Shown: piece after piece, positions 34,738 through 40,236 of the stretch
Layout: each line of letters begins with the position of its first letter
Position numbering within the stretch: position 1 is the stretch's first letter
Source of the DNA: Gemmatimonadota bacterium
GTDB taxonomy: Bacteria; Gemmatimonadota; Gemmatimonadetes; Longimicrobiales; Gaopeijiaceae
DNA: 40,236 nt
Reading direction: 5' to 3'
NCBI GenBank assembly: GCA_022822425.1
Contig: JAJEBS010000333.1
Coordinates: 1-40,236, forward strand
Made by a program: the position numbers and the translations under genes
The notes under the pieces: model-generated
Databases searched by the model: none
What the model saw: the letters and a program-made list of their open reading frames with translations, nothing else
What the model was told of the DNA's origin: nothing

Positions 34738-35522
34738 CCGCGCAGGCGACCTTCCGGGCTCGGCCGGGCGTGGTGGCGCTCGCCGTCGCGGGTCTGGTCG
34801 CGACCGTGCTCCAGCCCGCCCCCCTCCACGCCCAGGACGAACTCTTCGCCGAAGGCAACCGCCTCTATCAGCAAGAGGACTACCAGGGAGCGCTCGACAA
34901 CTACCTGCGGGTCCGCGAGGCGGGGTTCGAGAGCCCGGGCCTCTACTACAACATCGGCAACGCCTACTTCAAGGCCAACGAGCTGGGCCGGGCGATTCTC
35001 TACTACGAGCGGGCCCGCCGCCTCGCCCCCAACGACGCCGACATCCTCGCCAACCTGGAGCTGGCCCGCTCGCTGGGCGCCGACGAGATCGTGCCGCTGC
35101 CCCGCTTCTGGCTCTTCCGGGTCGGGTCGTGGTGGATGAACCTCTTGCCGCGCTCGCTCCTCATCGGGCTGACGGCCGCGAGCTACCTGATGGCGGCCGG
35201 GGCGGTGGTGATGCTGGTGCTGCGGCCGGGGGCCGCGGCGTGGACGCGGCGTGCCGCGGTGGCGGGGGGGATCCTCGTGTTGCTCCTGGGCACCACCCTG
35301 GCCGTGCGCGAGACCGGCATCGGCCAGCCGCTGCACGCGATCGTGCTCTCGGCAGAGGTAGGCGTCCAGAGCGCCCCCTCCGACGATCCCGCCCTCCAGT
35401 TGTTCGTCATCCACGAAGGCACCCGGGTTCGCGTCGACCGCCGCTCAGAGCAGTGGCTGGAGGTGGTGCTCGACGACGGCAAGGTGGGCTGGGTGCGCGC
35501 GGAGGTGCTGGAGGAGGTGTAG
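34734..35522 (+). CDS. batE: TPR-SH3 protein, BatE-like
   Basis: A protein of 262 aa. A signal peptide ends at LHAQ (about residue 34). Two TPR units follow (FAEGNRLYQQEDYQGALDNYLRVREAG; YYNIGNAYFKANELGRAILYYERARRLAPND). Two transmembrane helices come next (about 140-163 and 178-193). The C-terminal SH3-like domain is VGVQSAPSDDPALQLFVIHEGTRVRVDRRSEQWLEVVLDDGKVGWV. This is the classical BatE arrangement and it closes the operon. ATG 34734 overlaps the batD stop. A 5-bp hairpin with a TCGG loop (35522-35535) starts at the last base of its stop codon. Confidence 0.9.
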   Translation: MTAQATFRARPGVVALAVAGLVATVLQPAPLHAQDELFAEGNRLYQQEDYQGALDNYLRVREAGFESPGLYYNIGNAYFKANELGRAILYYERARRLAPNDADILANLELARSLGADEIVPLPRFWLFRVGSWWMNLLPRSLLIGLTAASYLMAAGAVVMLVLRPGAAAWTRRAAVAGGILVLLLGTTLAVRETGIGQPLHAIVLSAEVGVQSAPSDDPALQLFVIHEGTRVRVDRRSEQWLEVVLDDGKVGWVRAEVLEEV

Positions 35523-35535
35523 CAGCTCGGGCTGC
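35522..35535 (+). terminator. Small hairpin at the end of the Bat operon
   Basis: GCAGC-TCGG-GCTGC forms a perfect 5-bp stem with a 4-nt loop, beginning at the last base of the batE stop codon. There is no T-run after it, so it may mark the mRNA 3' end only weakly. Confidence 0.25.
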
Positions 35536-35625
35536 GAAGAAGCCCCGCCAGCCCTCTCAGGTCAAGCACCCTGCTTCCATTTCTGATTCCCGATCGGCAG
35601 CCACATCGCTCCCGCATTCCATAAG

Positions 35626-35683
35626 TATGCAAATCGCACATCAGATGATATATTTGCATATATGATCGCACGAGAATGCAAAT
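35626..35683 (+). promoter_or_regulatory. AT-rich promoter with ATGCAAAT repeats, possibly leaderless
   Basis: TATGCAAAT (35626-35634) and ATTTGCATA (35652-35660) are perfect 9-bp inverted repeats with a 17-bp spacer. A third ATGCAAAT lies inside the gene at 35676-35683. ATCGCAC is also repeated (35633 and 35665). TATATT (35649-35654) is a 5/6 match to a -10 box and would place the transcription start at about the A of ATG 35662, implying a leaderless mRNA; no ribosome site is present. The palindrome spans the -35 to -10 region, as an operator would. Confidence 0.5.
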
Positions 35684-36828
35684 CCCGGGTCGAGCACTTG
35701 CTCTCCCGGAACCCCGCTGTGGTCCTCACCGGGATGCGCCAGGTGGGCAAGACGACGCTGGCCCTGGAGATCGCCGAAGAGCGCGGCGCGACCTATCTGG
35801 ACCTGGAGCGTCCCCGGGATCGAGCCCGGCTCGCGGATGTCGACGCGTACTGCGAGCGACACGCAAACCGGCCGATCGTGTTCGATGAGATCCAGCGTGT
35901 GCCGGGGCTGTTCGAGCCCTTGCGCGGGATCATCGACCGCCGCAGGCGCGAGGGTCGGCGGACCGGACACTTCCTTTTTCTTGGCTCGGCCTCCATCGAT
36001 CTGCTCCGGCAATCAAGCGAGACGTTGGCGGGCCGGGTCGCCTATTGCGAACTGCAGCCGCTGAACGTCGACGAAGTCGGAGGATGGGAATCCGACAGGC
36101 TCTGGCAGCGCGGCGGCCTTCCCGACAGCTTCCTCGCGGCCGACGACCAGGACAGCCTGGAGTGGCGGCTCAACTTCATTCGTACATATCTCGAGCGCGA
36201 CATCCCCGGCTTCCGTCCCCGGCTTCCGGGAGAGACCCTGCGTCGATTCTGGACCATGTTGGCCCACAGCCAGGGACAGACCTTCAACGCTGCTTCGCTG
36301 GGCCGCAGCCTCGGCGTGGCCAGTGTGACAGTGAGCCGCTACCTGGATCTTCTTGTCGACCTCCTTCTGGTGCGTCGGTTGCAGCCCTGGTTCGCCAACG
36401 TGCGCAAGCGTCTGGTGAAGGCTCCGAAGACATACATACGCGACAGCGGCATCTGCCACGCGCTGCTCGGAATCACCTCCCTCGACTCGCTCTTCGGGCA
36501 CCCGGTCGTGGGTGGCAGCTGGGAGGGCTTCGTCATCGAGAACCTGCTGAGTAGCCTTTCGGCGAGTGCCCGCGCAGGCTTCTACCGGACGGCGGGAGGG
36601 GCCGAGATCGACCTGGTGCTGGATCTGGGCGGGGGCGAACTCTGGGCGATCGAGATCAAGAGGAGCACGGCTCCCTCGCTGTCACGGGGGTTCCACAACG
36701 CGTGCGACGATCTGCAGCCGGCCCGCAAGTTCGTCGTGCACCCGGGCGGCGACGACTTTCCCCTGGGGCGCGGCATCGAGGCGGTGTCGCTCGAGAGCAT
36801 GAGCCGGCGATTGTCCGGAGCGGCCTGA
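35662..36828 (+). CDS. AAA_14 / DUF4143 ATPase
   Basis: A protein of 388 aa. It has Walker A GMRQVGKT (24-31), Walker B IVFDEIQ (72-78) and LFLGSASI (sensor). A winged-helix-like middle follows (LGRSLGVASVTVSRYLDLLVDLLLVRRLQPW). The C-terminal DUF4143 domain contains GAEIDLVLDLGGGELWAIEIKRS-type sequence with the D...ExK pattern of a PD-(D/E)XK nuclease fold. The family is widespread, often horizontally transferred, and its function is unknown. The gene stands alone, its upstream region is far more AT-rich than the window, and it has repeated operator-like elements, suggesting acquisition. Confidence 0.9.
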   Translation: MIARECKSRVEHLLSRNPAVVLTGMRQVGKTTLALEIAEERGATYLDLERPRDRARLADVDAYCERHANRPIVFDEIQRVPGLFEPLRGIIDRRRREGRRTGHFLFLGSASIDLLRQSSETLAGRVAYCELQPLNVDEVGGWESDRLWQRGGLPDSFLAADDQDSLEWRLNFIRTYLERDIPGFRPRLPGETLRRFWTMLAHSQGQTFNAASLGRSLGVASVTVSRYLDLLVDLLLVRRLQPWFANVRKRLVKAPKTYIRDSGICHALLGITSLDSLFGHPVVGGSWEGFVIENLLSSLSASARAGFYRTAGGAEIDLVLDLGGGELWAIEIKRSTAPSLSRGFHNACDDLQPARKFVVHPGGDDFPLGRGIEAVSLESMSRRLSGAA

Positions 36829-36925
36829 TCCGGCAGAATGCGGGTGGGCGGGAACCAACCCCGGGGACGCGTCGTAAGCAACGAACACTTGAGACGCGGC
36901 CCACGCGAATGGAGCAGAGCGCGAG

Positions 36926-37873
36926 ATGGAACCAAACGGTCGCCGGGCAAGCGGTAGTCGGAGGCCGGGGAACTCGCGAAGGGGCCTGTGGGACGCGTCG
37001 GAAGGCCTGTGGGACCCGCCGGCGAACCTGTGCGACGTCCTGGCGGCGTCCATCCTGTTGGCGGCCCTCTTCCTTTTTCCGGCGTCCGGGCTGATCGCGC
37101 AGGAGGAAGATCCGGCTCGGGCACTGGTTACCGTCCGGGGGGTTGTCCTGGACGAAGTCACCGGGATGCCGGTGGCGGGAGCCGCGGTGTACCTGGAGGA
37201 CGAGAGCCGTGGCGCGCTAACCGACTCACGTGGCGCTTTCCGCATCGAAGGTGTCCCCGCCGATGCCCAGACGATCGTCGCAACCCAGTTCGGATACTGG
37301 GAGATCGCGGCGGCGATCGACGTGCCCGAGGCCGGGGCCGTCATCGAGATCGACCTCAAGCCCCGGCCGATCCAGCTCGACGGCGTCACCGCGGTGGCCG
37401 ACAACATCGAAACCATGGCGCGGCGCCTTCAGACACGCCGTCGGTCCCTTCCGTATCAGACTCGCGCGTTCACCCAGGAACAGTTGCTGCGCAGCCCGGA
37501 GCTGGATGTCCTGGATTTCCTGTGGCGGGAGACCGACCTCGATAGGCAACCGTGTCCGATTACGGTCGGCGTGACGCTGCCGGGGTGGCGCCCGACCCGA
37601 GGTCTGGGGGGATGGGACCTTCCCTCCCAGGTGCCCGGAGCGCTGGCGAGTCATTGCATCTGGAGACGTGGACGCGTCATCAGTCCGAGGGTGTACATCG
37701 ACGAGATGCCGGCCTTCAGCGGCCTGGATGCACTCAGCAACTATCCGACGACGCAGATCTACACGCTGGAGGTCTATTCCCAGGGCGCCGAGATCCGGGC
37801 CTACACCTACCGCTTCATGCAGCGCATGGCCGAAGAGCCCAGGGCTCTGATCGCCCTCAGCCACTGGCCGTGA
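36926..37873 (+). CDS. Secreted carboxypeptidase-regulatory-like / plug-like protein, paralogue A
   Basis: A protein of 315 aa. An unusual N-terminal extension with heptad repeats precedes a signal peptide (AASILLAALFLFPASGLIAQ). A CarboxypepD_reg-like beta-sandwich follows (VRGVVLDEVTGMPVAGAAVY; DSRGAFRIEGVPADAQTIVA). A basic helix comes next (METMARRLQTRRRSLPYQTR-like region), and then a TonB-plug-like C-terminal motif (VYIDEMPAFSGLDALSNYPT; YTLEVYSQGAEIRAYTYRFM). There is no downstream barrel, so it is not a TonB receptor. It is the first of three tandem paralogues; its stop shares one base with the next ATG (TGATG). The ribosome site is weak. Confidence 0.8.
   Translation: MEPNGRRASGSRRPGNSRRGLWDASEGLWDPPANLCDVLAASILLAALFLFPASGLIAQEEDPARALVTVRGVVLDEVTGMPVAGAAVYLEDESRGALTDSRGAFRIEGVPADAQTIVATQFGYWEIAAAIDVPEAGAVIEIDLKPRPIQLDGVTAVADNIETMARRLQTRRRSLPYQTRAFTQEQLLRSPELDVLDFLWRETDLDRQPCPITVGVTLPGWRPTRGLGGWDLPSQVPGALASHCIWRRGRVISPRVYIDEMPAFSGLDALSNYPTTQIYTLEVYSQGAEIRAYTYRFMQRMAEEPRALIALSHWP
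36983..37045 (+). repeat. Three-unit 21-bp heptad repeat at the 5' end of paralogue A
   Basis: Units start at 36983, 37004 and 37025 and open GGCCTGTGGGAC, GGCCTGTGGGAC and AACCTGTGCGAC. They are in phase with the gene and encode GLWDASE, GLWDPPA and NLCDVLA. The array ends exactly where the signal peptide begins. Confidence 0.7.
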
Positions 37874-38178
37874 TGGGCGACTGCGAGACGCACCGAAGCG
37901 CACCTGCAGGACGATGGCAGCGAAGGCGGCCGGGCGTCGTGGCGATGCTCGCGGGTTGCCTCCTCCCGCTGACGCCGGGTTCCTGGTTCTTCCTCCACCG
38001 GGCGCATCTGTGTCCCGGCAGTGCCGGCATCGACGAGCTCGCCAGCTACCCGACGGCGCGACTGTTCGCGCTGGAGGTCTATTCTGAGGGTGCCGAAACC
38101 CGGGCGTTCACTTACAATTTCATGCAGCGCATGGCCCACCAACCCATGCCGCTGATCCCCGTCAGCCTGTGGCCCTGA
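37873..38178 (+). CDS. Reduced paralogue B of the plug-like family (C-terminal domain only)
   Basis: A protein of 101 aa. The last ~50 residues (SYPTARLFALEVYSEGAETR...FTYNFMQRMAHQPMPLIPVSLWP) are closely similar to the C-termini of paralogues A and C. The regulatory beta-sandwich, the basic helix and the VYIDE strand are missing. The N-terminal half is Arg-rich followed by a hydrophobic run (VVAMLAGCLLPLTPGSWFFL) that could serve as a signal peptide. It arose by internal deletion from a full-length copy. The intact frame, coupling to gene A by TGATG and preserved C-terminal motif argue that it may still be made; a decaying pseudogene is the alternative. Confidence 0.6.
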   Translation: MGDCETHRSAPAGRWQRRRPGVVAMLAGCLLPLTPGSWFFLHRAHLCPGSAGIDELASYPTARLFALEVYSEGAETRAFTYNFMQRMAHQPMPLIPVSLWP

Positions 38179-38192
38179 AGAGGACGGTCCGA

Positions 38193-39038
38193 ATGCAGCG
38201 ACCAAAGCGTACCGGTGCTCCGCGATGGGGCGGTCTGAGCGTCCTTGCCCGCTGCACCGCTGCGTTCGCGCTCGCCCTCGCCCTGCCCGCCACAACCGGT
38301 GCGCAGGAAGCGGAGCAACCGCCGGTCCGCGTGGCGCTGGACGGCGTGGTCTACGATGTGCTCACGGGCACCGCCGTGGCCGGAGCGGCGGTCTATCTGG
38401 AGGACGAGGGCTACGGCGTGCTCGCCGATTCGCTGGGCTATTTCCGCTTCGAAGACGTTGCCGCCGGCTTCCAGGTCGTTGCCGCGATCCAGTTCGGGTA
38501 CGAGGAATCCAACGCGCGGATCGACGTGCCGGAGGACGGTGCCTTCCTCGAGGTGGAACTCGTCCCCCAGCCCATCCTGCTCGAAGGCGTCACCGCGGTG
38601 GTGGACAACATCACCACGATGGAGAGACGCATGCGCTCGCGGCGGAGGGCGGCCGCGTTCCAGACCCGGGCGTTCGACCAGGAACGGCTGCTGCGCAGCG
38701 CGGCGTCCAGCCTTCTCGAATTCCTGCAATGGGAGACCCGCCATTTCCCCGTCCCATGTCCCGCCGGCGCCGGTGTCTTCGGAGTCGGCTCCCGGATGAC
38801 CCCGAATTCCTCGAGCCGGTGCATCATCCGGCGGGGAAGGGCGATCAGCCCCAGGGTGTACATCGACGAGGTCCCGGCCTTCGGAGGGCTGGACGACCTA
38901 GACACCTATCCGACGGCACAGATCTACGCATTGGAGGTCTACTCCCAGGGCGCCGAGATCCGGGCCTATACCTACAACTTCATGCAGCGCATGGCCCATC
39001 GCCCCATGGCGCTCATCCCCCTCAACCTCTGGCCCTAG
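38193..39038 (+). CDS. Secreted carboxypeptidase-regulatory-like / plug-like protein, paralogue C
   Basis: A protein of 281 aa. A signal peptide ends at TTGAQ (about residue 35). The beta-sandwich (LDGVVYDVLTGTAVAGAAVY; DSLGYFRFEDVAAGFQVVAA) follows, then a basic helix (MERRMRSRRRAAAFQTRAFD) and the C-terminal motif (ISPRVYIDEVPAFGGLDDLD; IYALEVYSQGAEIRAYTYNF). It keeps a conserved C.....RRGR.ISPRVYIDE segment with paralogue A. ATG 38193 was chosen over GTG 38169, which overlaps gene B, because AGAGG lies upstream and the signal begins there. It lacks the N-terminal heptads seen in A. Confidence 0.82.
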   Translation: MQRPKRTGAPRWGGLSVLARCTAAFALALALPATTGAQEAEQPPVRVALDGVVYDVLTGTAVAGAAVYLEDEGYGVLADSLGYFRFEDVAAGFQVVAAIQFGYEESNARIDVPEDGAFLEVELVPQPILLEGVTAVVDNITTMERRMRSRRRAAAFQTRAFDQERLLRSAASSLLEFLQWETRHFPVPCPAGAGVFGVGSRMTPNSSSRCIIRRGRAISPRVYIDEVPAFGGLDDLDTYPTAQIYALEVYSQGAEIRAYTYNFMQRMAHRPMALIPLNLWP

Positions 39039-39143
39039 CGCCTCCATCAACGATGTGAAGTGGCGATTTCCAGGCGTTGGTCCGTTGCACCCTGGCCATG
39101 GCATTCTCCCTCGGCTTTCCCCGCCAAAACCGGAGAGGAAGCG

Positions 39144-39232
39144 CCCGCTGACGCCTGCTCTTGATCCTATGCGCGGCAGGCGCGAGAGTTGGCTCGTAGT
39201 TTTTCCCCTGGCGGAGGCCCGTTGACGCCTCC
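39144..39232. terminator. Hairpin cluster after the paralogue array
   Basis: This stretch holds three inverted repeats. They are CGCCTGC/GCAGGCG (39152-39158 and 39176-39182, 17-nt loop), CGAG/CTCG (39183-39186 and 39193-39196) followed by TAGTTTTT, and GGAGGC/GCCTCC (39213-39218 and 39227-39232). The middle one with its T-tract is the best intrinsic-terminator candidate for the upstream genes. CCCG(C/T)TGACGCCT is repeated at 39144 and 39218. The rest of the 250-bp gap (39039-39288) shows nothing I recognise. Confidence 0.4.
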
Positions 39233-39288
39233 CGCACGCGGGGACGCGAGCCGCTTCCTCGCGCTTTGCAGCCGCAATCCACGCACAC

Positions 39289-39630
39289 ATGTCCTCTCAG
39301 CCGACCGAGTCGCCGCAACAGCGCCGAGTCGAACTCCGCCGCCGCAACCGCAAGCTCGGGCGCGTGCTGCTCGTCATCGGGCTGATCGTGCTTTCGCTGC
39401 CGCTGGTGACGAATCTGGTGCGCGACCCCGCCGCCGAGCGGCCGGAGGATCCGCCCTCGGAGATGGTGCGCAGGGCGGGCTTGGCCGAGGGACGGGGCGA
39501 CATCGAACTTGCCACCCAACTCTACGAGCGCGTGCTGGAACTGGAGATGGGCGAGTCGCCGCGGGATACTCTGAAGGCTCTGGTGCGCGCGTCCCGGGCC
39601 GGTCTGGCGCGCATCGCGGAACTTCCGTGA
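39289..39630 (+). CDS. Small single-pass membrane protein
   Basis: A protein of 113 aa. An Arg-rich cytoplasmic N-terminus (RRVELRRRNRKLGR) precedes one transmembrane helix (about 25-43, VLLVIGLIVLSLPLVTNLV). A soluble segment follows, with one TPR-like helix pair (RRAGLAEGRGDIELATQLYERVLEL...DTLKALVRASRAGLARIAEL). I do not recognise the family. It lies 45 bp upstream of the quinone oxidoreductase gene on the same strand. Confidence 0.72.
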   Translation: MSSQPTESPQQRRVELRRRNRKLGRVLLVIGLIVLSLPLVTNLVRDPAAERPEDPPSEMVRRAGLAEGRGDIELATQLYERVLELEMGESPRDTLKALVRASRAGLARIAELP

Positions 39631-39675
39631 TCCCGGCCGCACAGGGCACACACACCCTTTCCTGAGCACACCGAC

Positions 39676-40236
39676 ATGACCACGACCATGGCCGTCCGCA
39701 TCCACGGGCTCGGGGGCCCGGAGATGATGCGCTGGGAACAAGTGCCCCTGCCGGAACCCGGGCCGGGCGAGGTGCTCGTCCGCCAGGAGGCGGTCGGACT
39801 GAACTTCATCGACACCTACCACCGCAGCGGGCTCTACCCGGTACCGTCGCTGCCCGCTGTGCTCGGGATGGAGGCGGCCGGGGTGGTCGAGACGGCGGGG
39901 CCGCCGGCCGCGGACGGACCGACCTTCCAGCCCGGCGACCGGGTCGCCTACGGGAGCGTGCTGGGCGGTTATGCCGAGCGGCGGGTGATGCCCGCCGACC
40001 AGTTGGTGCGCGTCCCCGACGGGGTGTCGTCCGAGGCCGCCGCCGCGGCCATGCTGAAGGGGATGACCTCGTGGTACCTCTGCCGCCGCACGTACCGGGT
40101 GCGCGCGGGCGAGACCGTGCTGATCCATGCGGTCGCGGGCGGGGTGGGCACCATCCTCTGCCAATGGTGCAAGGCGCTCGGCGCCACCGTGATCGGCACC
40201 GCGGGCAGCGCCGAAAAGGGTCGCCTCGCGCGCGAG
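39676..40236 (+). CDS. NADPH:quinone oxidoreductase (zinc-independent MDR family), 3' truncated by window edge
   Basis: The first 187 residues are visible, with the frame open to the last base. The QOR family pattern is clear: VGLNFIDTYHRSGLYPVPSLPAVLGMEAAGVVE, FQPGDRVAYGSVLGGYAE, AAAMLKGMTSWYL and the NADPH-binding loop AVAGGVGTILCQW. The catalytic-zinc cysteine ligands of alcohol dehydrogenases are absent, as expected. It reduces quinones with NADPH in the cytoplasm. Confidence 0.93.
   Translation, partial: MTTTMAVRIHGLGGPEMMRWEQVPLPEPGPGEVLVRQEAVGLNFIDTYHRSGLYPVPSLPAVLGMEAAGVVETAGPPAADGPTFQPGDRVAYGSVLGGYAERRVMPADQLVRVPDGVSSEAAAAAMLKGMTSWYLCRRTYRVRAGETVLIHAVAGGVGTILCQWCKALGATVIGTAGSAEKGRLARE

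Overview
The window is very GC-rich, almost entirely coding, and full of secreted and outer-membrane proteins. It also carries c-type/PQQ and molybdenum oxidoreductases and a Bat (aerotolerance-like) operon, so it comes from an aerobic Gram-negative chromosome. The protein style (CRTAC1/FG-GAP lipoprotein, DUF4159, carboxypeptidase-regulatory-like secreted proteins, LolA-like carrier with FtsX permeases, six-bladed propeller lipoprotein) fits Gemmatimonadota, possibly a marine or sponge-associated line. No rRNA or other marker gene is present, so this placement is an inference. I saw no tRNA, rRNA, CRISPR array, transposase or integrase. No gene-free stretch exceeds 300 bp; the largest gaps are 39039-39288 and 13589-13813.

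Layout. 1-970: 3' part of a DUF222/HNH protein. 1042-6500 (minus): a PQQ dehydrogenase with an N-terminal cytochrome c, then a directly abutting TPR/DUF4159 pair and a small membrane protein. 6646-7177 (minus): a DinJ-YafQ toxin-antitoxin pair. 7254-13588 (minus): an envelope-trafficking operon read as DUF1028 hydrolase, LolA-like carrier, two FtsX-type permeases, ATPase and outer-membrane barrel. 13814-23456 (plus): a cox-like molybdenum hydroxylase operon (2Fe-2S, Mo and FAD subunits, then the CoxD-type ATPase), interrupted by three envelope genes before the CoxE-type VWA protein. 23627-24874: a propeller lipoprotein. 24956-25584 (minus): a Phd-VapC pair. 25640-26704 (minus): a split XdhC pair, probably serving the molybdoenzyme. 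26860-35522 (plus): a complete MoxR/DUF58/BatD-like/BatA/BatB/BatC/BatD/BatE operon, mostly joined by ATGA overlaps. 35662-36828: an AAA/DUF4143 ATPase with an AT-rich palindromic promoter. 36926-39038: a tandem array of three paralogous secreted proteins, the middle one reduced to the C-terminal motif. 39289-40236: a small membrane protein and the 5' part of a quinone oxidoreductase.

How the parts work together. The cox-like enzyme would need Mo-cofactor finishing (XdhC pair) and CoxD/CoxE, which in the characterised CO dehydrogenase system mature the active site. MoxR plus VWA proteins recur in the Bat operon, so the window holds two MoxR-VWA chaperone systems. The LolA/ABC/barrel set looks like a dedicated periplasm-to-outer-membrane route.

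The least expected signals are four. First, in-frame tandem duplications (21 or 39 bp units) lie at the 5' ends of four unrelated genes. Second, three tandem paralogs include a deletion-reduced middle copy. Third, two overlapping micro-ORFs exactly tile the batB-batC gap. Fourth, a YafQ toxin has lost a catalytic aspartate.
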